Counted from the first letter of the stretch, positions 8,898 to 18,419 are shown. The stretch is 52,866 nt of DNA from an uncultured Bacteroidia bacterium (GCA_902785575.1 CACZZF010000013.1:1-52866); one strand, 5' to 3'. Numbers and translations: made by a program. Notes: a model not told the origin generated them from the sequence alone.

Positions 8898-10295
8898 TTA
8901 TTCGTTGTTTTGGTCGTCAGTTCCAGTGTCCAGCACATCCAGATCGTCGAGCCTGCTCTCGATCTCATCATTTAGGTCATGCTCCACGAGAGGAGCGGCT
9001 CTCTCCGCTTCCCTCGCTATCTTCCTTCTCGCCATCTTGCTGATAGACAAGATTATACCGAAGGCCAGGCTGAACATCAAGAAGGATGAGTTACCATGGC
9101 TCACAAGCGGCAGGGTCTGTCCTGTCAGCGGGCCGAGATCACAGTTGATCATTATGTGCATCATCGCCTGTCCGGTGATCAGCAGCACGAGGCCTGCCAC
9201 GGCTGTCTTGGCGAAGTGATTGTCGCAATTTCTGACTATGATGGATCCTCTGGCCAACAGGCTGATATAAAGGATTATGACAAGTATTCCTCCAAGGATA
9301 CCATATTCCTCCACGATGAAACTGAACATGTAGTCCTCGAACATGATCGGGACGACATATCTCTGGGTGCTTCGTCCGGGTCCCTTGCCGATCAGGCCAC
9401 CCTCATGGATGGCGATCTTGGCGCTGACCGGCTGCTTCATCTTGTCGAGAGTCTCCTGGAACTTCTTACTGTTCCTGGGCTCAGTCCTAAGTATCTCGAT
9501 CTGGTTGTCGATGCTGTCTGAGGTGACTCGATTCTTGGCTGATTCGAGATGGGGGAAGGGCTTGTGGTCGTCGGGCGAGATCGCGTTGATCCCGAAGCAG
9601 GCCGCCAGCACTCCCACGGCGACCACTCCAGGAAGAATCAGTTCCTTGACGCTGATGCCTCCGATCAGGATGGTCACGAACATTATGCCTCCGATGAATA
9701 TGGTGCTGGAGAGGCTTCCGACCATGATTCCGATGCAAACCGTGAATATAGGGAAGTAGATGTAGACGATCTTCTTGACAAGGGGCTTGTTCCAGAATTT
9801 ATATTTCTTGCCTAACAGGTTGGCTATCCTGAACTTGTCATTCCTGTAGGCGTTCACTGCCCAAGCGAGGTACATCACCATCGCCACCTTGACGATCTCG
9901 AAAACATGTACCTGGAATCCTCCTATCTGGACGATTCTCCAGGCGCTGTTGACCATGATAGGCTTTATGGGGCCGATCTGCTTGTGGGTCGCCAGAATGA
10001 TGAGGAAAAACATCGAGATAGCGTACCCAAGTTGAGAGAAGACTCTGAAGAAACCGATACTCCTGATGCTGTAGCACAGGATTATGAGCGCCAACCCGAG
10101 TATGGAAATCTTGATCTGCTCCGTCACGATGGCCATCCTGGAGGTGTTCTGGGAAATGGCCAGCTGGGATGTGGAGGAGAAAATGGCCACTATGGAGATC
10201 AGCATCAGTAACAATGCTATCATCCACACGACCTTATCCCCTTCGAGATTGTCGAAGAAGTTCCAGAATGTGCTCTTTTTCTTCTCTCCTGCCAT
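8898..10295 (-). CDS. ftsW: SEDS-family septal peptidoglycan glycosyltransferase FtsW
   Basis: FtsW is the polytopic SEDS glycosyltransferase that polymerises lipid II at the septum with its partner FtsI. The 465-residue protein has a cytoplasmic N-terminus, about ten hydrophobic helices starting at residue 23, and a hydrophilic acidic C-terminal tail (about 420-465). The long extracellular loop contains a charged segment with DNQIEILRTEPRNSKK. It is followed by EGGLIGKGPGRSTQRYVVP, which corresponds to the conserved GxxGxG region before 'DYMFSFIVEEYG', a SEDS signature. Position between murD and murG supports FtsW rather than RodA. Confidence 0.95.
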   Translation of the reverse strand: MAGEKKKSTFWNFFDNLEGDKVVWMIALLLMLISIVAIFSSTSQLAISQNTSRMAIVTEQIKISILGLALIILCYSIRSIGFFRVFSQLGYAISMFFLIILATHKQIGPIKPIMVNSAWRIVQIGGFQVHVFEIVKVAMVMYLAWAVNAYRNDKFRIANLLGKKYKFWNKPLVKKIVYIYFPIFTVCIGIMVGSLSSTIFIGGIMFVTILIGGISVKELILPGVVAVGVLAACFGINAISPDDHKPFPHLESAKNRVTSDSIDNQIEILRTEPRNSKKFQETLDKMKQPVSAKIAIHEGGLIGKGPGRSTQRYVVPIMFEDYMFSFIVEEYGILGGILVIILYISLLARGSIIVRNCDNHFAKTAVAGLVLLITGQAMMHIMINCDLGPLTGQTLPLVSHGNSSFLMFSLAFGIILSISKMARRKIAREAERAAPLVEHDLNDEIESRLDDLDVLDTGTDDQNNE

Positions 10296-10309
10296 ATCCT
10301 TGAATATTC

Positions 10310-11650
10310 CTAAAGCATCCTCACTGCCTCTTTGAATTTGCGGCCCCTGTCCTCATAGCTGGTGAAAAGGTCGAAGCTGGCGCAGCAAGGGCTGAGCAGC
10401 ACCACGTCACCGGCCTCGGCGAATTTGCTGGCCTCCTTCACCGCATCTTGCGCGGAACGAGTCTCAACGAATTTGTCACCGCCGACAATCCCCTCAAAAG
10501 CCTCGCGGATCTTGCTGTTGTCAACTCCCAGGCAGACGATAGCCTTCACTTTGTCTTTGACAAGATCTTTGAGAACACTATAGTCGTTACCCTTATCCTT
10601 ACCACCGACAATCCACACTACCGGTTTGCTTTGGCATTCCAGCGCATACCATGCGGCATCCACGTTGGTGGCCTTGGAGTCATTAATATACAACACGTCT
10701 TTGATGCTCAGCACCGGCTCCAGCCTATGCTCGACCGGCTGGAAGGTCGCCAGCGACTCGCGTATTACCTGGTTGTCGATCCCGGAGGCCTTGGCGGCCA
10801 AAGCGGCGGCCATCGAATTGTATATGTTGTGCTTTCCACCAAGGGCAAGTTCCTTGAGGAATATGTCGCATTCCTCATCCTCATACCTGACGACGATCTT
10901 GTCATCCTTCAGGAAGGCTCCCTGCTCGACCTCAGTCTTCTGAGTGAAAGGCAGACGTTTGGCGGAGAGGATAATCTTGTTGAGATGGTCGATTGTGATC
11001 TCGTCGTCGGAGTCAAAGATGAAGCAATCGTCCGGGCTGAGATTACGGGTGATCCTGAACTTGGCCTTGACATAGTTCTCCAACTGGTAGCCGTAGCGGT
11101 CCAGATGGTCAGGGGTTATATTGGTGATAATTGCGATATCGGGATGGAAATCATAACAGTTATCCAGCTGGAAGCTACTGATTTCCAGTACATAATAGTC
11201 AAAATGCTCGGTAGCGACCTGATAAGCGTAGCTTTTTCCGATATTCCCTCCAAGGCCGACATTCAGGCCGGCGTTCTGGAGAAGATAATAAATCAGGGAA
11301 GTGGTTGTGGTCTTCCCGTTACTTCCGGTGATGCATATCTTCTTGGCGCTGTCGTAACGCCCCGCGAACTCTATTTCGGAGAGAATAGGGGTTCCCTGTG
11401 CCTCCAGTTTCTTGACCATAGGCACGGTGCTGGGGATGCCGGGGCTCTTGATGACCTCGTCGGCGTTGAGGATAAGATCCTCGGTGTGCCCTCCCTGCTC
11501 GAAGGGAATGTCCCATTTGCGGAGGTCGTCGGCATAATGCCCGGCGATCTCTCCGTTATCCGAGAGAAAGACGTCAAATCCTTTAACTTTCGCGAGAACA
11601 GCGGCTCCGACTCCGCTTTCTCCTCCTCCCAATACTACAATCCTGCTCAT
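10310..11650 (-). CDS. murD: UDP-N-acetylmuramoyl-L-alanine--D-glutamate ligase
   Basis: MurD adds D-glutamate to UDP-MurNAc-L-Ala using ATP in the cytoplasm. The 446-residue sequence starts with IVVLGGGESGVGAA (4-17), the uracil-binding Rossmann region. The Mur P-loop ITGSNGKTTTTS is at 107-118. NITPDHLDRYG is the metal/ATP region, YINDSKATNVDA is the conserved DSKATN motif of MurD, and LLSPCCASFD lies near the C-terminus. All are diagnostic for MurD. It is 18 bases after mraY and 14 bases before ftsW. Confidence 0.97.
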   Translation of the reverse strand: MSRIVVLGGGESGVGAAVLAKVKGFDVFLSDNGEIAGHYADDLRKWDIPFEQGGHTEDLILNADEVIKSPGIPSTVPMVKKLEAQGTPILSEIEFAGRYDSAKKICITGSNGKTTTTSLIYYLLQNAGLNVGLGGNIGKSYAYQVATEHFDYYVLEISSFQLDNCYDFHPDIAIITNITPDHLDRYGYQLENYVKAKFRITRNLSPDDCFIFDSDDEITIDHLNKIILSAKRLPFTQKTEVEQGAFLKDDKIVVRYEDEECDIFLKELALGGKHNIYNSMAAALAAKASGIDNQVIRESLATFQPVEHRLEPVLSIKDVLYINDSKATNVDAAWYALECQSKPVVWIVGGKDKGNDYSVLKDLVKDKVKAIVCLGVDNSKIREAFEGIVGGDKFVETRSAQDAVKEASKFAEAGDVVLLSPCCASFDLFTSYEDRGRKFKEAVRML

Positions 11651-11668
11651 ATTATCGTTTATTCTTTA

Positions 11669-12979
11669 TTATCTCAGTTTCAACAACGCCAACGTGGCGA
11701 CTGCCAATATTATCCCTATCAACCAGAAGCGGGCGACAATCTTCGCCTCGGGGATGGCATGGACCGGTTTCTGGATCAGCGCCGGGATGCCTTCTTTCTG
11801 GTAATGGTGGTGGAGGGGACTCATCTTGAATATCCTCCGGCCCTCTCCGTATTTCTTCTTTGTATATTTGAAATAAGTCCTCTGCATGATGACAGAAAGC
11901 GACTCCACAAGGAATATCCCGCAGAGAATGGGAAGGAGGAGTTCCTTACGCATCAGGACGGCGCCAACTCCGATGATTCCTCCGATCGTGAGGCTTCCGG
12001 TGTCGCCCATGAACACTTGGGCCGGATACGAGTTGTACCATAGGAAGCCCATGAGCGCTCCAACGAACGCGGCCATGAACACGGCGATCTCACCGCTACC
12101 TGGAATATACATGATATTCAAATAGTCTGAGTTGAGGAGGTTGCCTCCGACCCAGGCCAGCACGCCCAGGACTACTCCGACAATCGCGCTGGTGCCCGCC
12201 GCCAGTCCATCCATGCCGTCAGTCAGGTTGGTCCCGTTGGAACAGGCGGTGATCACTATGACTATCATAAGGACATATATCGCCCATTTGCAATACCAAC
12301 CCCATCTGCCCTTGAAAGGGGAGAGCCACTTGTAGTCGAACTCATGCCCCTTCACAAAGGGGATTGTGGTTGTCGTACTCTTCACGACATTTTCCATTTT
12401 CCAGCCGGAATCCTGGGCGATAAGTGTCTCGGAATCAACATTGAGGGAGTTCCTGTTGCCTTTCTCGACCACATTGGCCACACCTGCTTCCACAGGGACT
12501 TTCTCCCTGATGACTATGTCGTTGCTGAGCCATACGGTCATGCCTACCGCGAGACCGAGAATCATTTGGGCCAGGAGCTTGACCTTGGGATGCAGGCCTT
12601 CCTTGTTCTTTTTGAACACCTTGATATAGTCATCAGCGAAACCGAGAGCCCCGCACCACAGTGTCGTGAAAAGAAGAAGCTGGAGGTAGACATTGGTCAG
12701 GTCGCAGAACAGCAGCACCGGAACGACTATCGAGATGATAATGATGATTCCACCCATTGTCGGGGTGCCTTTTTTCTGCATCTGGCCCTCGAGTCCGAGA
12801 TCCCTGATTGTCTCTCCTATCTGCTTTCTCTGAAGCCAGGAGATGATCCATTTACCGATGAAGAAGGCGATAAGCATCGCGGTGACGCTGGTCAACATAG
12901 CCCTGAAGGACAGGTAGGTGAAAAGCCTCTGTCCGGGGATGTCGTAACGCTGGAGATATTGGAACAGGTGGTATATCAT
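11669..12979 (-). CDS. mraY: Phospho-N-acetylmuramoyl-pentapeptide transferase
   Basis: MraY transfers phospho-MurNAc-pentapeptide to undecaprenyl phosphate, making lipid I in the inner membrane. The 436-residue polytopic protein has [13 protein letters not shown] near residue 70, the conserved [14 protein letters not shown] aspartates near 115-128, [15 protein letters not shown] and [12 protein letters not shown]. It is about 75 residues longer than the E. coli enzyme. The excess is a hydrophilic insert around residues 148-205 between two helices, a feature I recall in Bacteroidota MraY. The C-terminus contains the conserved MSPLHHHY motif. It lies 9 bases after murE. Confidence 0.97.
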   Translation of the reverse strand: MIYHLFQYLQRYDIPGQRLFTYLSFRAMLTSVTAMLIAFFIGKWIISWLQRKQIGETIRDLGLEGQMQKKGTPTMGGIIIIISIVVPVLLFCDLTNVYLQLLLFTTLWCGALGFADDYIKVFKKNKEGLHPKVKLLAQMILGLAVGMTVWLSNDIVIREKVPVEAGVANVVEKGNRNSLNVDSETLIAQDSGWKMENVVKSTTTTIPFVKGHEFDYKWLSPFKGRWGWYCKWAIYVLMIVIVITACSNGTNLTDGMDGLAAGTSAIVGVVLGVLAWVGGNLLNSDYLNIMYIPGSGEIAVFMAAFVGALMGFLWYNSYPAQVFMGDTGSLTIGGIIGVGAVLMRKELLLPILCGIFLVESLSVIMQRTYFKYTKKKYGEGRRIFKMSPLHHHYQKEGIPALIQKPVHAIPEAKIVARFWLIGIILAVATLALLKLR

Positions 12980-12988
12980 TATAAACTT

Positions 12989-14494
12989 CTATTTTTCAAT
13001 TGTTTCCATTGATTTGAACACTTCCGAGACAATCTCTCTCTCGTCAAAATGGCGCTTTTCGGTTCCGATGATCTGGTAGGTCTCGTGTCCTTTTCCGGCG
13101 AGAAGGATCGACGCGCCTTTTGAGGCGAACATAATCGCCGCTCTGATGGCCTCTTTCCTGTCCGGGATGAATATCGCTTTGGACAAGCCGGCTGGGCTGA
13201 ATCCTGCCTTGATCTCTTCGAGAATGTCCTCAGTCCTCTCTGTGCGGGAATTGTCCGAGGTCACTATTATCCTGTCGGAGTATTTCTCTGCCACGGCCGC
13301 CATTTCCGGGCGTTTGGTCCTGTCACGGTCGCCTCCGCAGCCGAACAGGCAGATGAGCTCCTTGCCCCTGTCTATTTCCCTGAGGGTCTTCAGGACATTG
13401 TCCATGGCGTCAGGCGTATGGGCATAGTCAATCACTACCGAGAGATCTTTCGGACCTCTCATTACCTCCAGTCTTCCCGGAGCGGGCTCAAGCTTGCTGA
13501 TGGCGACCAATGTCTCTTCCGGATCGGCTCCCAGAGCCATCGCCGCGCTGTAAATCGCTAGGATGTTGCTGGCGTTGTGCCTTCCGACAAGCCTTGTCCA
13601 GGCCTCCCGGCCGTCAATGCGGAGGAGCATTCCCTCGAAGCTTTCCTCAAGTACACGGCAGGTGTGGTCGGCCAGGCCCTTGCATGAGAAGGTCATGACC
13701 TTGGCCTTGGTGTTCTGAACCATGACCTCACCGTGGCGGTCATCAATGTTGATTATCGCTGTGGCCTTGGGGCTGAGGTTGTCGAAGAACAACTTCTTGC
13801 AGCGGAGATATTCGGCGAAGGTGCCGTGGTAGTCAAGGTGGTCGTGGGTCAGGTTGGAGAATATCCCGACCTTGAAGTCCAGACCAGAGACCCTCTCCTG
13901 CTCGACACCGATTGAGCTGACCTCCATGAAGCAATACTCGCAGCCCGCTTCCACCATCTCTGCCATAAGAGAATTGATGGTGATAGGATCAGCTGTGGTG
14001 TTCGCGGTCTCGGAACGGCGGGTCCCGACGTAATTGGCTATCGTGGAGAGAAGTCCGCAGTTATATCCCTGGGCCATGAACAGCTGGTAGAGGAGAGTGA
14101 CAGTGGTGGTCTTGCCGTTGGTCCCGGTAATGCCCACAAGGGAGAGTTTCCTCGACGGGTTGTCATAGAAATTGGCGGCTATAATTGCGACCGCATGGCG
14201 GGAAGAGGCGACCTTCACAAACGTGACAGATCCTTCGCCTCGCTCAGGATGACAGATGTCATTCTGAAGGAGCGAAGCGACTGAAGAATCTTCTTCATAA
14301 ACAATCGCCGTCGCGCCAGCCTCGATGGCCTTGGCGATATAAGCGTGACCATCGGTTCCATGACCCTTAACTGCCACGAACAGAGCTCCTTCCGACACTT
14401 TCCTCGAGTCGTCGGTCACAGCGGTTATCCTGATATCAAGATTTCCCTTGACATCGATGACTCCGCAATCTTTTATGATATCCCTAAGCGTCAT
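12989..14494 (-). CDS. murE: UDP-MurNAc-L-Ala-D-Glu--diamino acid ligase, with in-frame repeat insertion
   Basis: MurE adds the third peptide residue, meso-diaminopimelate in most Gram-negatives, to UDP-MurNAc-L-Ala-D-Glu. The P-loop ITGTNGKTTTV is at 122-132, and the carbamylated-lysine and ATP regions follow. The substrate motif that is DNPR in E. coli reads DNSR here (414-417). Arg is kept, favouring meso-DAP, but Pro is replaced by Ser. Residues 69-89 (DSSVASLLQNDI, then CHPERGEGS) are extra relative to the family. They are encoded by a palindromic repeat at 14228-14291, inserted in the N-terminal domain between two ordinary segments (ATAIVYEE and VTFVKVASSRH). The frame stays open, so the enzyme is probably active. 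The ATG overlaps the ftsI stop (ATGA). Confidence 0.95.
   Translation of the reverse strand: MTLRDIIKDCGVIDVKGNLDIRITAVTDDSRKVSEGALFVAVKGHGTDGHAYIAKAIEAGATAIVYEEDSSVASLLQNDICHPERGEGSVTFVKVASSRHAVAIIAANFYDNPSRKLSLVGITGTNGKTTTVTLLYQLFMAQGYNCGLLSTIANYVGTRRSETANTTADPITINSLMAEMVEAGCEYCFMEVSSIGVEQERVSGLDFKVGIFSNLTHDHLDYHGTFAEYLRCKKLFFDNLSPKATAIINIDDRHGEVMVQNTKAKVMTFSCKGLADHTCRVLEESFEGMLLRIDGREAWTRLVGRHNASNILAIYSAAMALGADPEETLVAISKLEPAPGRLEVMRGPKDLSVVIDYAHTPDAMDNVLKTLREIDRGKELICLFGCGGDRDRTKRPEMAAVAEKYSDRIIVTSDNSRTERTEDILEEIKAGFSPAGLSKAIFIPDRKEAIRAAIMFASKGASILLAGKGHETYQIIGTEKRHFDEREIVSEVFKSMETIEK
13244..13255 (-). other. murE: MurE diamino-acid specificity motif, DNSR instead of DNPR
   Basis: Codons 414-417 of murE read Asp-Asn-Ser-Arg. 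In well-studied meso-DAP MurE enzymes this position is Asp-Asn-Pro-Arg, where Arg contacts the DAP carboxylate. The Pro to Ser change is visible here, and its effect is unknown. Confidence 0.8.
14228..14291. repeat. REPIN-like 64-bp imperfect palindrome inside murE
   Basis: The outer ends are AGAT and ATCT. The centre is ATGACAGATGTCAT. Each half resembles AGATCCTTCGCTTCGCTCAG-GATGACA or its inverse, TGTCATTCTGAAGGAGCGAA and onward to GAAGAATCT. Two inverted copies meeting at the centre is the arrangement called a REP doublet or REPIN. The murE sense strand reads it as residues 69-89. The same unit recurs at 24536 and 49177. Confidence 0.85.
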
Positions 14495-16602
14495 TTCAAT
14501 CCAATTGTCACACTTGTTCCCGGGGCGACCTTATGCCCGGCCTTGGGGACCTGCGAGGTCACATGGCCTGTCCCGGAATATATGCACTTCAAACCACTGT
14601 TCTCAATCATGTACATGGCGTCCTTAAGCCCCAATCCCTTAACATCCGGCACTACAGGCTCCTTCGGATCAACAAAGAAAGCCATGGCTGTCTGGACCTC
14701 CATCTTCGGGATCGTGGTCTTTGGTTCAAGGGTCTCACCCCAAGAAGGATCGAGCGAGTAGAGAGCGTCCACGATTTCCCTCATAGCCGCCGCGGGCAGC
14801 ACACCGCCATAGACACTCCCTCTGATCAGGAAAGATTTGAGGCAGATAATGGCACTGTACTTGGGAGCGTCAGCCGGGAAGAATCCCACGAAGGTGGCCA
14901 GGTTGTGATAACTGCCGTCCCTTGTGACATAGGGATTCTGCATTCCGTATTTCTTGATCTCTTCTCCGGAAAGGACCTGTCTTGATGTCCCGGTCTTGCC
15001 GGCCACCTGCATTTTCGCTCCTCCGAGTCTGCGGGCAGCGGTTCCACCATCCTGGGTCACAGCCTTCATTGCCCTCAGCAAGGTGTCGGCGGTGGCTTTC
15101 GAGCAAATAGAGGCGTTTAAGACCGACGGTCCCTTCTTGGTCTTGACGACCCCGTTCTTCTCTATGCTCTCTACTAGGTAGGGCTTCATCATCTTTCCCT
15201 TGTTCGCCACGGCGTTGTAGAAGGTAAGGATGTGGAGGGGAGTCTCTTTGACAGCGTAACCCATGGCTACGGAACCTAAGTCGGTGGGACTCCAAATAGG
15301 GGAGTCCGGATTGGGTATCTCCGGCACTTGGAGGCCGTCCAGGTCGAAATCGAAAGCCTGGCCCAACTTGTAGAGATATAGTTTGTCAAGGAACTTCTTG
15401 GGATTGTCGGCGTAGTTCTTAACGGCCAGATAACGGAACACGTAGTTGGAGGATATCTCGAATCCATGGAGGATGGAGATGTCCTTCATTCCGAGCACAT
15501 GGTCGTCCTGGGGATATCCAGGGATAATTCCGTTATTGGTTGGGATGCGATCGTCGAGGGATTTGATCACACCATCCTCGAGAGCTGTCATCAGGGTCGT
15601 GGCCTTGAATACCGAGCCGGGCTCGGAGCTGAGTCCGATCGCCATGTTGTAGGTCTCGTTGAGGCTCCAGTCAGTGGAGTCCCTTACGAGATTGACCATA
15701 GAGCGGATCGCTCCGGTCTTGACATCCATTAATATGGCGCAACCCATTTCGATAGATTTGTCCTCCTCTATCTGCCTGCGGAGTGCCCTGTCGACGATGT
15801 CTTGTATTGTGATGTCGAGGGTGGTCCTCACGTCAAGCCCATCCTCCGGCTTGACATAGAGACTGTCATAGTTCTGGATCCTCTCTTTGTTGTCGGTAGG
15901 CCTGAGCCACATCTCTCCCTCCTTCCCATGGAGGACATAATCATACTTTCCTTCCAGACCTATGTGGTTGTTACCGTTTGAGTTGCTGTTGTCCTTGACA
16001 TAGCCGATCGTCCTGACGGCAAGTTTGCCGTACGGATATTGGCGGGAATCCTTCTTCACGACTATGACTCCGCTGCGATACTGACCCTCTTCCATCAAAG
16101 GAAGTTTCTGGATACGGAGCAAAGTCTCCCGGTCAATAGGGTGTCCGAGCCGCATGTACTTGTTGCCGTCCTTACGGCCTTTCTGGATCATTTTCCAGTA
16201 GTTCTCCCCGTCAGCGCCCATCTCGGCGGCCAGACCTTTGGCGAATAATTTGGCCTTCGCCTGCCATTCTTCTTCCAGCTTCTTCCCCTCGGAGCCTTGA
16301 TCCTGGAAGAAATCCTTGCGGACAGTGCAATCCATGTACAGCTCGTACAGGGGAGTGGACATCGCGAGGAGTTTCCCGTCGCAGCCGATGATCGCCCCTC
16401 GCTCAGGGTCGATGACGGATTTCGAGCTTGCCGGCCTGAAATATTTCTCGATGGTCTTGTCGGGTTTCCAGAACCACTGGATATAGGCGATCCTGCCTAC
16501 CAGGATCACCGAAAGGATCAGGAAGGCGGCATAGAGGTAGTACAGGATCATTCCTATCCTGTCCCTCTCCTTCTTCGTCGAATTCTGACTCTGTGTCGCC
16601 AT
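14491..16602 (-). CDS. ftsI: Septal peptidoglycan transpeptidase FtsI (class B PBP) with C-terminal PASTA domain
   Basis: This class B penicillin-binding protein cross-links septal peptidoglycan in the periplasm and works with FtsW. The 703-residue protein has an N-terminal membrane anchor at about residues 18-43 and a dimerisation/pedestal region to about 270. The transpeptidase domain carries the catalytic motifs SVFK (Ser330-Lys333), SSN (384-386) and KTGTS (536-540). A PASTA-type domain lies at the C-terminus (about 645-703, starting VPDVKGLGLKDAMYMI). The PASTA tail makes it longer than E. coli FtsI (588), as in many Bacteroidota. It lies 9 bases after ftsL and overlaps murE by 4 nt. Confidence 0.96.
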   Translation of the reverse strand: MATQSQNSTKKERDRIGMILYYLYAAFLILSVILVGRIAYIQWFWKPDKTIEKYFRPASSKSVIDPERGAIIGCDGKLLAMSTPLYELYMDCTVRKDFFQDQGSEGKKLEEEWQAKAKLFAKGLAAEMGADGENYWKMIQKGRKDGNKYMRLGHPIDRETLLRIQKLPLMEEGQYRSGVIVVKKDSRQYPYGKLAVRTIGYVKDNSNSNGNNHIGLEGKYDYVLHGKEGEMWLRPTDNKERIQNYDSLYVKPEDGLDVRTTLDITIQDIVDRALRRQIEEDKSIEMGCAILMDVKTGAIRSMVNLVRDSTDWSLNETYNMAIGLSSEPGSVFKATTLMTALEDGVIKSLDDRIPTNNGIIPGYPQDDHVLGMKDISILHGFEISSNYVFRYLAVKNYADNPKKFLDKLYLYKLGQAFDFDLDGLQVPEIPNPDSPIWSPTDLGSVAMGYAVKETPLHILTFYNAVANKGKMMKPYLVESIEKNGVVKTKKGPSVLNASICSKATADTLLRAMKAVTQDGGTAARRLGGAKMQVAGKTGTSRQVLSGEEIKKYGMQNPYVTRDGSYHNLATFVGFFPADAPKYSAIICLKSFLIRGSVYGGVLPAAAMREIVDALYSLDPSWGETLEPKTTIPKMEVQTAMAFFVDPKEPVVPDVKGLGLKDAMYMIENSGLKCIYSGTGHVTSQVPKAGHKVAPGTSVTIGLK

Positions 16603-16611
16603 CTCTTTGTC

Positions 16612-16974
16612 TTATTTTATCTTATCGGCGGGTTTCTGGGGGATTGTCAGAGCCGATCCCTTCTCCCGCAACATGTCTTCAATCTTGCTCATCCTGCCCA
16701 TCGAGGCAAGCTCAACGGTCTTCTGGGCATGATATATCTCAGTGTCCTGCAGAACCTTCCGATTCTCTTCCACCTTTGTGAGCGTCTTCTCGATCTTGAG
16801 GCTCAACCAGATGCTGACCCAGAAGAGGAAGAATGTGTAGAGGATGTGGATAAAGTACTTGCCCACATGAAGTCTTAGGAGAAACTCACCCCTGATGGAT
16901 GCCAGGAAGGCGTTCTTGAGCCACAGACCCACATCGGCCAGTTTCCATTTCCTATGTTCCTTCTCTCCCAGCAT
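16612..16974 (-). CDS. ftsL: FtsL-like divisome protein
   Basis: This small bitopic protein is expected to pair with FtsQ and a FtsB-like protein and to activate FtsWI. The 120-residue sequence has a basic cytoplasmic N-terminus and one transmembrane helix at about 39-59. A charged helix likely to form a coiled coil follows (about 60-105, IEKTLTKVEENRKVLQDTEI). Sequence conservation in this family is poor. The call rests on size, topology and the fixed position between rsmH and ftsI. It starts 1 base after the rsmH stop codon. Confidence 0.85.
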   Translation of the reverse strand: MLGEKEHRKWKLADVGLWLKNAFLASIRGEFLLRLHVGKYFIHILYTFFLFWVSIWLSLKIEKTLTKVEENRKVLQDTEIYHAQKTVELASMGRMSKIEDMLREKGSALTIPQKPADKIK

Positions 16975-16975
16975 C

Positions 16976-17926
16976 TTATCTTCCTCCGTTTTGGGCCTTT
17001 TTTCTGGCTACCCGGAGCTTGGCGCTCCTCGCCCTTGTGTTGGACGCTATCTCGTCCTCTTCCGGGGTGACAGGCTTCCTGTTCACCGCCTCCAGAGGCG
17101 CTATCACTACTCCGAACATGTCCTTGTTCTCCTTCCCGTCGATCCTTCCGCACTTGATGAAATTCTTTACCATCCTGTCTTCCAGGGAATGGTAAGTTAT
17201 GACCGCCAGCAACCCGCCTTCCTTAAGGGTGGCGGGTGCGCCCTCGAGAAATTTCTCCAGTGAGCGCATCTCGTGGTTGACCTCGATTCTCAAGGCCTGG
17301 TAGACCTTCGCGAGGTACTTGTGCTCGGCGAATTTCGGCAAGACCGGAGCGATCGCCTTGTCAAGGTCCCCTGTTGTCTCGATCCTGGCATTTGCCCTGG
17401 CCGAGGCGACAAGCGCCGCCACTTTCCCGGAGTTCTCGACCTCGCCGTAGATCCTGAATATCCTTTCCAAATCATCTTGCGGATACTCATTTACCACGTC
17501 GGCCGCCGTCTGACCGCCCTCCTGGTTCATCCTCATGTCAAGTGGAGCGTCATACCTGAAAGAGAAGCCCCTGTCAGCGGTGTCAAACTGGTGGGATGAG
17601 ACTCCGAGATCGGCCAGGATGCCGTCCAGGCCATCCTCAAGCCTTTCTCTGAGATCCTCCCTCTCATGGGCGATCTGGAGAATGAAGTTCCGGATGAAAC
17701 GGAAGTCTCCCCGTACCAAGGTCAGCCTCTTGTCGTCGATGCTGTTCTTTATAGCGTCGGCGTCACGATCGAAGGCGATGACGTGACCGTCTTCATTTAA
17801 GCGTGAAAGGATTCCGGCGGTGTGACCACCGCCTCCGAATGTGACGTCAGCGTATATTCCTGAAGGGTTTTTGACGAGAGCGTCAAGCGTCTCGCCGAAC
17901 ATGACCGGAGTATGGTAAACAGACAT
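16976..17926 (-). CDS. rsmH: 16S rRNA (cytosine1402-N4)-methyltransferase
   Basis: RsmH (MraW) methylates N4 of C1402 in 16S rRNA with S-adenosylmethionine. The 316-residue protein begins YHTPVMFGETLDAL and continues with the SAM-binding DVTFGGGGHTAGIL (27-40). Further conserved segments are ILADLGVSSHQFD, GFSFRYDAPLDMRM and a C-terminal SLEDRMVKNF. All are typical of the family, and length is normal. It is the second gene of the dcw cluster, 11 bases after mraZ. Confidence 0.97.
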   Translation of the reverse strand: MSVYHTPVMFGETLDALVKNPSGIYADVTFGGGGHTAGILSRLNEDGHVIAFDRDADAIKNSIDDKRLTLVRGDFRFIRNFILQIAHEREDLRERLEDGLDGILADLGVSSHQFDTADRGFSFRYDAPLDMRMNQEGGQTAADVVNEYPQDDLERIFRIYGEVENSGKVAALVASARANARIETTGDLDKAIAPVLPKFAEHKYLAKVYQALRIEVNHEMRSLEKFLEGAPATLKEGGLLAVITYHSLEDRMVKNFIKCGRIDGKENKDMFGVVIAPLEAVNRKPVTPEEDEIASNTRARSAKLRVARKKAQNGGR

Positions 17927-17937
17927 TGACCTCCCTC

Positions 17938-18390
17938 CTACCTCTCTTGAGATAGCTGGCCGGCAATATTCAAGAATTCCTCGTTCGAGATCTCGCTGGC
18001 CTCATAATTTTCCTTGGCCCAGATCTCTATCTTGTAATCGTTGCCCGAGAAGACTACCTCTTTCGTTACACCAATGGACTCCAGAAGCTTCTTGGGGATC
18101 GAGACGCGTCCGAGCTTCGGGTCAGGTTCGACCACGGCGCGGCCACGCATGTACTCTCTCCAGAAAGCGGCGTGAGCACGATTAAAGATGTTAAGTTTCG
18201 ACTTGACCTTCTCGGATTGGCGCTCCCATTCCTCGAAGGTGTACATCTCGAGGCAGGATGTGAAGATGTCTTTCTTCACCACAAACCTCATGTCACCTTC
18301 GGGATCCATCAAAGACTTGAACGGCGCCGGGAAGACAACTCTTCCCTTGTCGTCGATCTTCGATGTGTATTCGCCAATGAATGTGATCAT
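17938..18390 (-). CDS. mraZ: Transcriptional regulator MraZ
   Basis: MraZ is an AbrB-like DNA-binding protein with a doubled SpoVT/AbrB fold that controls its own dcw operon in several bacteria. The 150-residue protein begins MITFIGEYTSKIDDKGRVVF. The DDKGRVVFPAPFK segment is the first motif, and DPKLGRVSIPKKLLE near residue 95 is the second. It is the first gene of the operon. Direct repeats of GTGGAA directly upstream fit autoregulation. The start is ATG at 18390. Confidence 0.95.
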   Translation of the reverse strand: MITFIGEYTSKIDDKGRVVFPAPFKSLMDPEGDMRFVVKKDIFTSCLEMYTFEEWERQSEKVKSKLNIFNRAHAAFWREYMRGRAVVEPDPKLGRVSIPKKLLESIGVTKEVVFSGNDYKIEIWAKENYEASEISNEEFLNIAGQLSQER

Positions 18391-18419
18391 GTCTTAAAAT
18401 TCGCCTTTCACGCTGACCA

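Noticed and set aside
8894..8971. 26-residue N-terminal extension of MurG
   Set aside because: It overlaps the ftsW coding end and does not look like MurG. ATG 8893 is well placed.
10448..12043. 531-codon open frame on the plus strand
   Set aside because: It lies opposite murD and mraY, whose protein motifs are certain. It is a long shadow frame caused by codon bias.
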